A stretch of 64,000 nucleotides of DNA from Shewanella sp. Choline-02u-19 (GCF_002836205.1 NZ_PJBE01000012.1:682001-746000); one strand, 5' to 3'; positions 26,716 to 35,708 are shown, counted from the first letter of the stretch. Numbers and translations: made by a program. Notes: generated from the sequence alone by a model not told the origin.

Positions 26716-27177
26716 AATAAATTGCGTGCTCCTTTCTATTTAGGCAAAGCTTATCAGTAATTGCCCTAAAGATAAGCTGAGATTGATCACAGCTTGATTA
26801 TCGCGATCAATCACAAGCTGATCTTATAGCAATTGCTATTTCTAAATGGCTTGGATATCAGTTTTAAGGCATAACATTGAACATAATAAATGTGAACTAA
26901 CGAGCAATACTGCCGAATGTATAGTGATAACGTACTGCTACTTGCTTAAATCTCTACGGATAGCTAACAATTCATTGCTACATCAATCCTAAAGGTTTAA
27001 CACTGGCGCAGTCCTCTGCCTGCGGTTAAACATGATTAAGCGGGTAAGCGAGCTGTCAGGAGCTCGCTTTTATTTATCTGCCTTTTAAAACACATTTAAG
27101 GGCTCGCGCGACAAAGTTCCCAATATCACATAAACTTACTCTCCATATTATCTACTTATTTTGGATAAGGTTCTGCA
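26716..27177. other. Intergenic region upstream of ldhA with an orphan terminator
   Basis: About 460 bases between divergent genes. GATTGATCACAGCTTGATTATCGC near 26791 includes short inverted pieces around TGATC, here given only in part as TGATCACAGCTTGAT. The forward-strand terminator at 27046-27075 has no gene before it. See the separate entry. Confidence 0.45.
27046..27075 (+). terminator. Orphan forward-strand terminator upstream of ldhA
   Basis: AAGCGAGCT pairs with AGCTCGCTT around GTCAGG and is followed by TTTATTT. It lies about 100 bases before ldhA, with no forward gene upstream. It could end a small RNA or act as an attenuator in an ldhA leader. Confidence 0.7.
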
Positions 27178-28167
27178 ATGAAAATCGGTTTTTTTAGCGC
27201 TAAGCATTACGATATGCAGCATTTTGACCGCACCAATAGTGCATTCGGTGCTGATATAGAATATTTTGATTACCGCTTGTGCATGCAAACGGTAAAGTTG
27301 GCCGTAGGCTTTGAAGTGATCTGTGCTTTTGTTAATGACTCTCTTTGCGAAGAGGTTTTGGTGGAGCTGGCAAAAGGTGGCACTAAAATTATTGCGATGC
27401 GTTGCGCTGGCTTCAACAATGTTGGATTGGAAGCAGCAGAGCGTTTAGGTATGAAAGTGGTCAACGTTCCTGCGTATTCGCCGGAATCAGTCGCCGAGCA
27501 TACCGTTGCCTTGATGCTGACTTTGAATCGCAAAATTCATAAAGCTTACCAACGTACCCGTGATGCCAACTTCTCACTAGAGGGCTTGGTGGGTTTTAAT
27601 ATGCATGGTCGCACCGTTGGTGTGATTGGTACGGGTAAAATAGGTCTTGCGACGATTAAAGTCCTGCAGGGTTTTGGCTGTAAGGTGATTGCACATGACC
27701 CCTACCCGAGCCAGGCAGTGATCGACTTAGGCGTTGAGTATGTCACGCTTGATGAGATGTACCCTATCTGTGATGTGATTAGCCTTCATTGCCCATTGAT
27801 GGAAGACAACCATCACTTATTGAGTGAAAAAAGCTTTGCTAAAATGAAGCCCGGAGTGATGGTGATAAACACCAGTCGTGGTGGGCTACTCAACGCGCTA
27901 GATGCGATGGAAGCCCTTAAAACGGGTCAATTGGGGTCATTAGGACTTGATGTCTACGAGAACGAAAAAGAGTTGTTTTTCGAAGATAAATCGAGCGAAA
28001 TTATTCAAGATGATGTGTTTAGACGTTTATCGGCTTGCCACAATGTTATCTTTACAGGGCATCAGGCTTTCTTAACGGAAGAAGCGCTAGGGGCTATTGC
28101 TGCTACTACGCTAACCAATGTTAAGCAATTATTAGCGGGTGAGAAGTGCCCTAACGAACTGTTTTAA
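27178..28167 (+). CDS. ldhA: Fermentative D-lactate dehydrogenase
   Basis: 329 residues, the same size as E. coli LdhA (NAD-dependent reduction of pyruvate to D-lactate). The start MKIGFFSAKHYD is typical. The NAD-binding loop is GVIGTGKIG near residue 149, followed by SLHCPL and TSRGGL, with the catalytic histidine in FTGHQAFLTEEAL. AAGG precedes the ATG. The gene is monocistronic with a hairpin terminator after it. It supports redox balance when electron acceptors are lacking, consistent with the nearby anaerobic genes. Confidence 0.95.
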   Translation: MKIGFFSAKHYDMQHFDRTNSAFGADIEYFDYRLCMQTVKLAVGFEVICAFVNDSLCEEVLVELAKGGTKIIAMRCAGFNNVGLEAAERLGMKVVNVPAYSPESVAEHTVALMLTLNRKIHKAYQRTRDANFSLEGLVGFNMHGRTVGVIGTGKIGLATIKVLQGFGCKVIAHDPYPSQAVIDLGVEYVTLDEMYPICDVISLHCPLMEDNHHLLSEKSFAKMKPGVMVINTSRGGLLNALDAMEALKTGQLGSLGLDVYENEKELFFEDKSSEIIQDDVFRRLSACHNVIFTGHQAFLTEEALGAIAATTLTNVKQLLAGEKCPNELF

Positions 28168-28188
28168 TAGCGAGTCCGTTAAACAAAT

Positions 28189-28237
28189 AGCAGAATTCTC
28201 TTTGTGTTAGTAGCACATAAGTCGATTCTGCTTTTTT
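28189..28237 (+). terminator. Probable terminator of ldhA
   Basis: AGCAGAAT pairs with ATTCTGCT over 8 bp around a 28-base loop that contains a second small stem (TTGTG with CACAT-type pairing), followed by five to six T. Confidence 0.6.
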
Positions 28238-28363
28238 GTGGCTAAAAATAGTGAGTTGTTTTAGGCTAGAGGCTGAAATTGCCCAATAGAAAGACATAAT
28301 AGAACAGAGTTTGCTTTCACGTAGCAAATTAGCTTCTATGACTGAATCTAAGGAATAAAGCCG

Positions 28364-29101
28364 ATGATCATCACTCAAGAAACCCATGATATTTCGACAG
28401 CTACAGGCACTATGCGAACTTATCTATATCGCCCTGATTGCGAAGGTCAGTTTGCAACGATTATCTTCTACTCTGAAATATTTCAACAAACAGCGCCAAT
28501 AGCGCGTGCTGCAGCCATACTCGCTGGACATGGCTTTGTAGTGCTGGTACCAGAAGTGTTTCATGAACTAAACTCGATTGGTACTGTGCTGGCCTACGAT
28601 GAAGCTGGTAAAGATAAAGGCAATGCCGATAAATTTGCTAAGCCGTTAGAGCAACACGATAGTGACACAGAAGCCTTAGTTGATTTTGCTCGAAGCTTGA
28701 GTTTTTGCAGCAGCCAGGTTGGTAGTATGGGAGTTTGTCTTGGCGGGCACTTAGCTTATCGCGCTGCGCTTAATCCTGATATTCTTGGCGCTTTCTGTTT
28801 ATATCCAACCGATATTCATTCCAATACATTACCCAGCCAAAAAGGTAACGACTCACTATCGCGTACTGCAGATATTGCGGCAGAATTAGTGATGGTTTTT
28901 GGTAAGCAAGATCCGCATGTATCGAGTGAAGGGCGTAAGCTTCTTTACGCTAAGCTTGAGGCGACTGAACGCAACTTTAGTTGGATAGAGGTCAATGCAC
29001 AGCATGCCTTTATGCGTGATGAAGGGGAGCGATATGATCCTGCGATTGCATTGGAAATGTACCTTAAAGCCGTGGCATTTTTTCAGCGGACGTTGAAATA
29101 G
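28364..29101 (+). CDS. Dienelactone hydrolase-family protein
   Basis: 245 residues, cytoplasmic alpha/beta hydrolase. The nucleophile is C125 in MGVCLGGHLAYR, the cysteine form typical of dienelactone hydrolases. FGKQDPHVS near residue 190 gives the acid and NAQHAFMRDEGERYD near 215 the histidine. Such proteins hydrolyse lactones or small esters; most bacterial homologues have no proven substrate. AAGGAATAAAG precedes the ATG. It follows ldhA on the same strand but beyond a terminator, so it is likely a separate unit. Confidence 0.88.
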   Translation: MIITQETHDISTATGTMRTYLYRPDCEGQFATIIFYSEIFQQTAPIARAAAILAGHGFVVLVPEVFHELNSIGTVLAYDEAGKDKGNADKFAKPLEQHDSDTEALVDFARSLSFCSSQVGSMGVCLGGHLAYRAALNPDILGAFCLYPTDIHSNTLPSQKGNDSLSRTADIAAELVMVFGKQDPHVSSEGRKLLYAKLEATERNFSWIEVNAQHAFMRDEGERYDPAIALEMYLKAVAFFQRTLK

Positions 29102-29188
29102 TTTTCTAAGTTCAGCTTTACTCGTAAAAAGGGCGATGATTGATCGACCTTTTTATTTGCGACGCCTTTGGGGCGCTTATCGCTAAGA

Positions 29189-29713
29189 TTAGCTTTGTTG
29201 GTAAGCGGCTAGCTCTTCTAGGCTCACTCGGGTAATAAACGCATTATCCAAGTAAAAGTCGACATGCTCATTTTGCTTGATCCCGGACATCACTTGTTGA
29301 CTGCCATCTTCATATAACAAGGTCATCAACAGGGTGTTTTCATCTTTGGCTTCTAGTGCTGCGCTAGTGAGTTTTATTTCAGGTAGGGGCGCTGTGGTCA
29401 AATCGCTATTTAAATGTTGATTGACCTTAAAAATGGCTTCTACTGGCATATCCACAACCGCTGGCGAGCGACCTGTTACTGGGTTGGTGCCAGTCCAGAA
29501 CTCCACGCTATTAATAATAAATAGATCTGCAGTTGCCGCAATACCGTACAGAGGGCTCATTAACACAAATAGACCTGCACGACCGTAGCGGTTATCAACG
29601 GCACTTAAGTTGCCTTTAGTGACCATCTGACTTAAGCCCATTTGTCCCATGCAACCACTAAGTTGGCTGGTCAGTATTGCGGTTAATGCAAGCGCGGATA
29701 TTTTCTTTTTCAT
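29189..29713 (-). CDS. DUF3332 lipoprotein
   Basis: 174 residues with a lipoprotein signal: QLSGC puts the lipidated cysteine at residue 21. The body reads GRAGLFVLMSPLYGIAATADLFIINSVEFWTGTNP, here noted as SPLYGIAATADLFI then NSVEFWTGTNP, which is the DUF3332 signature. The family has no known function. It is probably anchored in a cell membrane facing the periplasm. It converges with the hydrolase gene at 28364-29101. Confidence 0.82.
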   Translation of the reverse strand: MKKKISALALTAILTSQLSGCMGQMGLSQMVTKGNLSAVDNRYGRAGLFVLMSPLYGIAATADLFIINSVEFWTGTNPVTGRSPAVVDMPVEAIFKVNQHLNSDLTTAPLPEIKLTSAALEAKDENTLLMTLLYEDGSQQVMSGIKQNEHVDFYLDNAFITRVSLEELAAYQQS

Positions 29714-30024
29714 TTATAAATTCAAGTGATTTAAGCGGGATGCAGATTGTATGTATTAGTTAAAAATGAAATGAGAACCTTGTCACGTTTCAATGTTCGT
29801 CATTTATCATCATTGTTGCGTGTGTTATCTATTTTGGTGGGGTGATAACGGCATTGGGGCAACGCTTGATTACTTGTTAAGTTGTGATTAATTGGTGGTA
29901 CTCATGTTGTGGTTGTTATTGCGTATGCGCTGGTGGCACTGTCAGCGGAACATAACGGTTATTACAGGGCATTCTATTGCCGTTCAGTTTCACGCATAAT
30001 AGCGGCCTTATTAATGGAGAGCGC

Positions 30025-30768
30025 ATGTCTGATTACCAAGTATTACACCAAACCGAAGATGAGTATGGCCCACTTATTGTTTTAGATGATAAAGAGTCGA
30101 GAATTTTGGCCTTTGGTGAAAACGACGAGCAAAGTAAATTACTTAAAGCTGCGCCACATATTCCGCAACATACTTACGTGCAAGCCATGTTATTAGTATT
30201 GCTGTATAGCCAACCTAAAAGTGCCATTGTACTCGGACTCGGTGGTGGGGGACTTATCCATGCATTACGCCATTTTGATGCAGGGATTAAGCTGACCGCT
30301 GTTGAGCTCAGGGCTGATGTGATTGACTTAGCTAAACGCTATTTTCAGTTACCGTTAAGCAAAAAGCTGAAAGTGATTAATCAAGATGCGACTCAGTTTT
30401 TAGTGCTTGGCGATCACAAACGGGTTGATATCATTTTCACTGATATTTATAGCGCTGAAGGTGTTGATGTGGCACAGGTATCTGAATCATTTATCGCCCA
30501 ATGTGCAGCGTTGATAAAAGCCGATGGTTACCTAGTGTTGAATTGTTGGAAGGAACATAGCAAGAATCGGGAATTACTGGCTTATCTTGAACTGCATTTT
30601 GTTGAGGTAAGAGCCTGTCTTACAGGCAGTGCTAACTGGGTTGTTATTGCAGGGAAAACCAGACGTGACATCAGCTCGAGCGCATTAAAACATCACGCAC
30701 AAGCATTATCGAACCAATTGGACTTCCCATTGGCCCGTTCGCTTACCCGCTTTGATTTATGGGAGTAA
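30025..30768 (+). CDS. Spermidine synthase-like methyltransferase-fold protein
   Basis: 247 residues from ATG 30025 (MSDYQVLHQTEDEYG), chosen because GGAGAG lies just before it; the open frame extends back to 29977 without a site. The fold motifs are VLGLGGGGLIHALRHF, TAVELRADVIDLAKRYF and DIIFTDIYSAEGV, as in spermidine synthases and their relatives. DIYSAEG takes the place of the usual catalytic DSSDP, so polyamine synthesis is doubtful; a role as an orphan SAM-binding enzyme is more cautious. Single gene. Confidence 0.8.
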   Translation: MSDYQVLHQTEDEYGPLIVLDDKESRILAFGENDEQSKLLKAAPHIPQHTYVQAMLLVLLYSQPKSAIVLGLGGGGLIHALRHFDAGIKLTAVELRADVIDLAKRYFQLPLSKKLKVINQDATQFLVLGDHKRVDIIFTDIYSAEGVDVAQVSESFIAQCAALIKADGYLVLNCWKEHSKNRELLAYLELHFVEVRACLTGSANWVVIAGKTRRDISSSALKHHAQALSNQLDFPLARSLTRFDLWE

Positions 30769-30826
30769 GCTGTTTATACCCAACGGACCTGGATTTATCC
30801 ACTTTCGAACGTAGCTACAGATCTAT

Positions 30827-31525
30827 TTAAGGGTGAGCGAAGCGCCAGTGAGGTTCGACTTTCAATTGATGGTCCTGTACGTGCTCAGTTAACGACTTTT
30901 GATTCGCGATTGCTTGGATGTCGAGATATACGTGTTGCATATAGTGTTGGTGGCTGGCTTCGGTTAACCAATAAGTGATCACTACAAACGGGTTACCCTT
31001 TGAGCTTGAACGTAATAGCATACCGCCAAGCATGCCCGTCACCGCTGCCATTGCCGGATTCCACAAGTTGATTTGCTGCTGGATAAAGTCGGTAACCTTG
31101 TCTGCTGTGACATTGCACTGGGTAATACCAATAAACTGCGCACTCTTCATTAACTCTGCTGCCAATGCCTGATCGGGTGCAGTTAGTGATGTTGGCGAAG
31201 AGGTAGCGGACCCGCGAGTTGCCAAGAGTGCGCTGTGATGGCCGGGAATGTCTAAAACCTGCTGCAAGTAATCAACCTCAAGACTGTTATAGCTATCTTG
31301 TTGATTGGCGTCCTCAGCGATAGCGTCATGAGATAGCTGCATAAAATGTTCAACGGATTCTTTGCGCTCCCATAAAGCCAAGATAATAGCGCTGTCGTCT
31401 TGCCATCCACCAATCTGAGCAATAAAACCATCTGACTCAGCAGTACGTTGCCAGCAACGCTGCCCTTCACTAAAGGTTGATTTCAACGCAGGCTTAACGT
31501 GGCAGTTAATGTATTTAACGATCAT
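30827..31525 (-). CDS. YdbC-like (DUF4937) protein
   Basis: 232 residues from ATG 31525 (MIVKYINCHVKPAL), with AAAGG seven bases upstream; the longer frame to 31579 lacks a site. The N-terminal half resembles small antibiotic-monooxygenase-type ferredoxin-like folds: SDGFIAQIGGWQDDSAIILALW and ESVEHFMQLSHDAI, read here as GFIAQIGGWQDD then ESVEHFMQLSHDAI. The C-terminal half seems a second, diverged copy (MLGGMLLRSSSKGNPFVVITYW then HQHYMQHVYLDI). Similar Bacillus proteins are called YdbC. No catalytic role is established. It converges with the gene at 30025-30768. Confidence 0.65.
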   Translation of the reverse strand: MIVKYINCHVKPALKSTFSEGQRCWQRTAESDGFIAQIGGWQDDSAIILALWERKESVEHFMQLSHDAIAEDANQQDSYNSLEVDYLQQVLDIPGHHSALLATRGSATSSPTSLTAPDQALAAELMKSAQFIGITQCNVTADKVTDFIQQQINLWNPAMAAVTGMLGGMLLRSSSKGNPFVVITYWLTEASHQHYMQHVYLDIQAIANQKSLTEHVQDHQLKVEPHWRFAHP

Positions 31526-31883
31526 TGGTAAACCTTTCTTGTTTATCTCGCTGAGGTTAATCCCCCGGTTGAGTGACAAAGCCCCGTCAATCGTTATCGG
31601 CGGCTATTGCCATATAAAAACACCTAGTGCATAAGGTGCATCGATCGCCATCGAAAATAGCATAGAACGATTGCCTTTACATTCGAGCTCGGCGCTTATA
31701 CTTCTATTCGGTAAAATAGATTAAGATAATAGGTTTTATCCATTATCTTAATTTTCGTCACTCCGCTATTATTCTCACATCGAAAACGAACTGGCTTACA
31801 GAGACTCATCATCACTCATCTCAGTTTGTTGAATTAAATAGAAATATCCCATTTATTTTTAAATTATTAGACCGGAGCTTTAC
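31526..31883. other. Intergenic region upstream of ahpC
   Basis: 358 bases holding the ahpC promoter, the 33-bp inverted repeat at 31720-31752 and the ribosome binding site ACCGGAG at 31870. No open frame. Confidence 0.5.
31720..31752. promoter_or_regulatory. Inverted repeat upstream of ahpC, possible peroxide-regulator site
   Basis: Perfect 11-bp arms ATTAAGATAAT and ATTATCTTAAT are separated by 11 bases, so the half sites are two helical turns apart. The site is about 132-164 bases upstream of the ahpC start. OxyR binds extended dyad sites at ahpC in related bacteria, and an ATAG is present just left of centre, but the match to the OxyR ATAG/CTAT pattern is only partial. The regulator is not determined. 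Confidence 0.5.
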
Positions 31884-32453
31884 ATGACTCAATCAATTAT
31901 CAACTCAACTATTAAGCCATTCTCTGCAACTGCTTTCCATAAAGGTGATTTTCACTCAGTGACAGAGCAAGACCTATTAGGCAAGTGGTCAGTTGTTTTC
32001 TTCTACCCTGCAGATTTCACTTTTGTTTGTCCAACTGAATTAGGCGACATGGCTGACCATTACGAGAAGCTGCAAGCGATGGGCGTTGAAGTTTACTCAG
32101 TGTCGACTGATACACACTTCACTCATAAAGCATGGCATTCAAGTTCTGACACTATCAATAAAATCCAGTACCCAATGATTGGTGACCCAACTGGCGCAAT
32201 TACACGTAATTTTGGTGTGATGATTGAAGAAGATGGCCTAGCACTTCGTGGCACTTTCGTTATCAACCCAGAAGGTGAAATCAAAGTTGCTGAAGTACAT
32301 GACCTAGGTATTGGTCGTAGTGCAGTTGAACTAGTACGTAAAATCCAAGCTGCTCAGTATGTTGCAACTCACGACGGTGAAGTTTGTCCAGCAGCATGGC
32401 AGCCAGGTGAAGCAACACTAGCACCGTCGATTGACCTTGTTGGTAAGATCTAA
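31884..32453 (+). CDS. ahpC: Alkyl hydroperoxide reductase peroxiredoxin subunit
   Basis: 189 residues, typical 2-Cys peroxiredoxin of the AhpC class. The peroxidatic cysteine is C49 in FTFVCPTE and the resolving cysteine is C168 in GEVCPAAW. The protein reduces hydrogen peroxide and organic hydroperoxides in the cytoplasm and is recycled by AhpF, encoded 260 bases downstream. GACCGGAG precedes the ATG. Codon use is strongly biased towards frequent codons, fitting high expression. Confidence 0.97.
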   Translation: MTQSIINSTIKPFSATAFHKGDFHSVTEQDLLGKWSVVFFYPADFTFVCPTELGDMADHYEKLQAMGVEVYSVSTDTHFTHKAWHSSSDTINKIQYPMIGDPTGAITRNFGVMIEEDGLALRGTFVINPEGEIKVAEVHDLGIGRSAVELVRKIQAAQYVATHDGEVCPAAWQPGEATLAPSIDLVGKI

Positions 32454-32475
32454 CTAGCAGTATTAACGTGAAAAT

Positions 32476-32524
32476 CTAGATAACGGCCTGTTTATCAGTA
32501 TTGATATTCAAGCTTGTTATCTAG
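32476..32524 (+). other. Inverted repeat between ahpC and ahpF
   Basis: CTAGATAAC (32476-32484) and GTTATCTAG (32516-32524) are perfect 9-bp arms around 31 bases. No T run follows. It starts 22 bases past the ahpC stop, so it may form an mRNA hairpin that protects the ahpC transcript end or lowers read-through into ahpF. Confidence 0.45.
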
Positions 32525-32712
32525 AACATCAGTAGACATTAGGTAAGTTGGTCAGCTTTGGCTCCCCTGAAACCTGAGCTGACCCCTTTTTACACATCAA
32601 ACCCGTTATCTTTTTATTTTCAACATCATCTTTTATTTTTAGGTCGAAATCTATCTGCCCAAGCGACAGAGCATTTCGTCGATGTGTCACGCTTTCAGAA
32701 TTAGGAATCATC

Positions 32713-34275
32713 ATGTTAGATGCAAATGTAAAGAATCAACTGAATACCTACCTGCAGAACCTCAAACACCCAGTTGAGCTTGTTGTGTCTGCTGATGACA
32801 GTGCTAAGGCGCAGGAACTTAAATCGCTTGCCGCCGATATTGATAGCTTGTCACCGCTGATCTCAGTCGTTGAGAAGGTCGGCGAACGTACTCCTTCTAT
32901 GTCAGTCATTAATCCACAACTCACCAGTCAAATTACTTTCGCAGGCTTACCAATGGGGCATGAATTTACATCCTTAGTATTAGCCTTGTTACACAGTGGT
33001 GGTCACCCAATCAAGCTTGAGCAAGATGTGATTGAGCAAATTCGTCAGTTACCGGGTGAATATCACTTCGAGACTTACGTGTCGCTGAGTTGCCAAACTT
33101 GTCCTGAAGTGGTGCAAGCGCTAAATATGATGGCGGCGATTAACCCTAAAATAACTAACGTGATGATAGATGGTTCGTTATTCCAAGACGAAGTGAACGA
33201 ACGCAACGTTATGGCAGTGCCTTCGGTGTACTTAAATGGCGATCAGTTCTCAATGGGTGCCATTAGTACCGTTGAAATTCTCAATAAACTAGATGTTAAT
33301 GCAGCAGGTAGAAAAGCTGAGCAACTTAATGAAAAAGAGCCATTCGAAGTCCTAATCGTTGGCGGTGGGCCCGCTGGAGCATCGGCTGCCATTTACGCTG
33401 CGCGTAAAGGCTTACGTACCGGTATTGTTGCTGATAAATTTGGTGGCCAAGTCGCTGAAACTGTCGGTATTGAAAACTTTATCTCAGTAAAAGCGACTGA
33501 AGGGCCAAAGCTGGTGGCGAATCTTGAAGCTCACGTGCATGAATATGATGTTGATATTATGGATAACCAACGTGCATTAAGCCTCAAGTCTGGTGAATTA
33601 TTTGAGCTGACGCTTGAAAGTGGTGCGGTGCTACGCAGCAAAACAATATTATTAGCAACAGGTGCCCGCTGGCGTGAAATGAATGTGCCCGGCGAGCAAG
33701 AGTACCGTGGCAGCGGCGTTGCTTATTGCCCACATTGTGATGGTCCACTGTTTAAAGGTAAACGTGTGGCGGTTATTGGTGGTGGTAATTCTGGTATCGA
33801 AGCTGCGATTGATTTAGCCAATATTGTTGAGCACGTGACAGTATTAGAGTTTGATAACACACTGCGTGCCGACGATGTACTGCAGCGTAAAGCAAACTCA
33901 ATGGGCAACATTAAAATAATCACTCAAGCAATGACAACGGAAGTGACTGGTAATGGCAAGAAAGTGAACGGCTTGAACTACACCAATAGAGCGACGGGAG
34001 AGACTCATCATGTCGAACTGGATGGCATATTTGTTCAAATCGGCTTAGTGCCTAACTCTGAGTGGCTTAAAGAAACCATCGACATGACGGCGCGTGGTGA
34101 AATCCTTGTTGATGCTAAAGGAGAAACCTCTCTTGCAGGTGTATTTGCAGCGGGTGATGTGACAAACTCCGCTTATAAGCAGATCATTATCGCGATGGGC
34201 AGTGGGGCAACAGCGTCATTAGGGGCATTTGATTACCTTATTCGCCACGATGTCGATGAATCTATCGCGGCATAA
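32713..34275 (+). CDS. ahpF: Alkyl hydroperoxide reductase flavoprotein subunit
   Basis: 520 residues, the usual AhpF length. The N-terminal double thioredoxin-fold domain has the redox pair C127/C130 (CQTC). The FAD domain starts with VLIVGGGPAGASAA near residue 214, and the second redox pair C339/C342 is in YCPHCDGP, followed by the NAD(P)H loop VAVIGGGNSG. It passes electrons from NADH through FAD and both disulfides to AhpC. It lies in the same direction as ahpC and shares its regulation if transcription passes the intervening hairpin. A terminator follows. Confidence 0.97.
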   Translation: MLDANVKNQLNTYLQNLKHPVELVVSADDSAKAQELKSLAADIDSLSPLISVVEKVGERTPSMSVINPQLTSQITFAGLPMGHEFTSLVLALLHSGGHPIKLEQDVIEQIRQLPGEYHFETYVSLSCQTCPEVVQALNMMAAINPKITNVMIDGSLFQDEVNERNVMAVPSVYLNGDQFSMGAISTVEILNKLDVNAAGRKAEQLNEKEPFEVLIVGGGPAGASAAIYAARKGLRTGIVADKFGGQVAETVGIENFISVKATEGPKLVANLEAHVHEYDVDIMDNQRALSLKSGELFELTLESGAVLRSKTILLATGARWREMNVPGEQEYRGSGVAYCPHCDGPLFKGKRVAVIGGGNSGIEAAIDLANIVEHVTVLEFDNTLRADDVLQRKANSMGNIKIITQAMTTEVTGNGKKVNGLNYTNRATGETHHVELDGIFVQIGLVPNSEWLKETIDMTARGEILVDAKGETSLAGVFAAGDVTNSAYKQIIIAMGSGATASLGAFDYLIRHDVDESIAA

Positions 34276-34294
34276 TTGCTGACAAAATAAGTAT

Positions 34295-34321
34295 AAAGCC
34301 AGTATTTACTGGCTTTTTTTA
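34295..34321 (+). terminator. Rho-independent terminator of ahpF
   Basis: AAAGCCAGTA and TACTGGCTTT form a 10-bp stem around TT, followed by a run of T, 20 bases past the ahpF stop. Confidence 0.85.
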
Positions 34322-34352
34322 TTGAGAAATTCAACTAACATAGAGGCTATAA

Positions 34353-35495
34353 GTGCCTCATCGGTGGAGAATTGCCCTGAATAGCAATCAATATAAACAT
34401 CAGCTTAAAATCGAAACTCAAAATATTCTTCAACAAGGTATTTTTTGGGCGATGTATATGACGTTGTTTTTAGCGGTAGTGGTCATACTAAACATTTATT
34501 TTTTCGCTCATGATCTCTACAACATCAAAGATATCTTGCCTGAGTTAGCGCCCGTTACGGTATTAGTAGTCGTTTTTTTTGTGATGAAATTGTTGGCTTG
34601 GAATGACGTGACGAGTCAACAGAGTTATACCTTCCTGATATTGTTAGTGGTGGCTTGGTGTTATTTGCTCTATGGCTTAGTGCAATTATCCAGTAGGCCA
34701 CTGCCGGGTATTGAGTTGCTCGCCGATATTCTTGCGTTGGTATTTGTATTTGCGCTGCTTCCCAATCGCAAAGTGATGTTACTGGCGGTTTTACCCTTCT
34801 TGCTGTTTTCCTGTTTTTATCGATTGAATGAGTATCCTGACGCGCCGGTATTTCCACTTATCAAGTTTGTCTGTGTACTGGCTATTATCATGTCAGGGCA
34901 AAAGATCATTTCTGGATGGTTCGTTAAGGCGGTCATTCAAGATTTCGAAAAGCAAAAGTTACTAAAACAATTTAAACGGTTAGCGCTTATTGATGGCCTG
35001 ACGAATATCAGTAATCGTCGTCACTTTGATGAAATATTGGCGCAAGAGCTCCGTGCATCTGAACGCAATAACCATGCATTATCGATTATTTTACTCGATA
35101 TTGATTTCTTTAAACGCCTAAATGACACATTGGGACACCAAGCGGGCGACGACCAATTAGTTAAAGTCGCTGAGATTATCAGCGCGGCTGTTAGCCGCCC
35201 TCGAGATCTCGTTGCACGCTATGGTGGTGAGGAGTTTGTTATCGCCTTGCCCAATACTGATCTGCTTGGTGCTACCCGCGTGGCAGAAAAGGTCAAAAGC
35301 TTGCTAGCAGAAGCCGAACTAATCCACCCCTGTTCTGATGTCTCAGAATGGGTCACATTATCGCAAGGTATTGCTCAGTGGGAGCAAGGGATGAGTAAAG
35401 ACAATCTTGTTAAAATGGCTGATCGCATGTTGTATCGCGCTAAATCAGCCGGTAGAAATACGGTTTGTAGCGATGAGCAGAACACTAAGCATTAG
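34353..35495 (+). CDS. Membrane-anchored diguanylate cyclase (GGDEF)
   Basis: 380 residues. The N-terminal half has five or six membrane helices (about 25-200, for example MTLFLAVVVILNIYFF and TVLVVVFFVMKLL), then a short coiled region and a GGDEF domain (about 215-375). The active site reads ARYGGEEFVIALP, an intact GGEEF, and an RXXD product-inhibition site (RPRD) lies five residues before it. It should make cyclic di-GMP. The start is uncertain: GTG 34353 is the farthest in-frame start, but the good site GGTGGAG at 34363-34369 would serve a CTG at 34377. It follows ahpF after a terminator. Confidence 0.9.
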   Translation: MPHRWRIALNSNQYKHQLKIETQNILQQGIFWAMYMTLFLAVVVILNIYFFAHDLYNIKDILPELAPVTVLVVVFFVMKLLAWNDVTSQQSYTFLILLVVAWCYLLYGLVQLSSRPLPGIELLADILALVFVFALLPNRKVMLLAVLPFLLFSCFYRLNEYPDAPVFPLIKFVCVLAIIMSGQKIISGWFVKAVIQDFEKQKLLKQFKRLALIDGLTNISNRRHFDEILAQELRASERNNHALSIILLDIDFFKRLNDTLGHQAGDDQLVKVAEIISAAVSRPRDLVARYGGEEFVIALPNTDLLGATRVAEKVKSLLAEAELIHPCSDVSEWVTLSQGIAQWEQGMSKDNLVKMADRMLYRAKSAGRNTVCSDEQNTKH

Positions 35496-35510
35496 CGCTC
35501 TTTATTAGTA

Positions 35511-35708
35511 CTAGGCTTTAGTGCTAATGATATGCCCTGTATTTCCAACAGGGGCTGGTGCCGTTTGTGGCAAAGCAGACTCAATCAATTTAAGCGCAAT
35601 ATCGCCCTCAATTTTTTGCTGCTCTTTTGACATCTGTGCAACTTTTAAACCTACGCTGCCATGACTCATATTCGGCTCAAGGTTTGGGGTTGATAATGAA
35701 ATACTCAT
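35511..35708 (-). CDS. Small YjfB-like (putative motility) protein
   Basis: 65 residues without signal peptide or membrane segment. The pattern VGLKVAQMSKEQQKIEGDIA followed by LIESALPQ and the ending NTGHIISTKA recalls the short YjfB_motility family, whose members end in a similar G-x-x-I-x-T-x-A tail. Function is not established. It converges with the diguanylate cyclase gene, 15 bases apart. Confidence 0.55.
   Translation of the reverse strand: MSISLSTPNLEPNMSHGSVGLKVAQMSKEQQKIEGDIALKLIESALPQTAPAPVGNTGHIISTKA

Noticed and set aside
26716..27177. tRNA or known named small RNA upstream of ldhA
   Set aside because: No cloverleaf or recognisable small RNA family; only an orphan terminator is supported.
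30025..30768. Calling the gene speE
   Set aside because: The catalytic aspartate motif of spermidine synthase is replaced and no speD is adjacent.
31716..31752. Firm OxyR assignment for the ahpC palindrome
   Set aside because: The ATAG/CTAT pattern matches at too few positions; kept only as an unnamed inverted repeat.
32529..32714. 61-codon reverse ORF between ahpC and ahpF
   Set aside because: It lies antisense in the intergenic region with no start signal or recognisable features.
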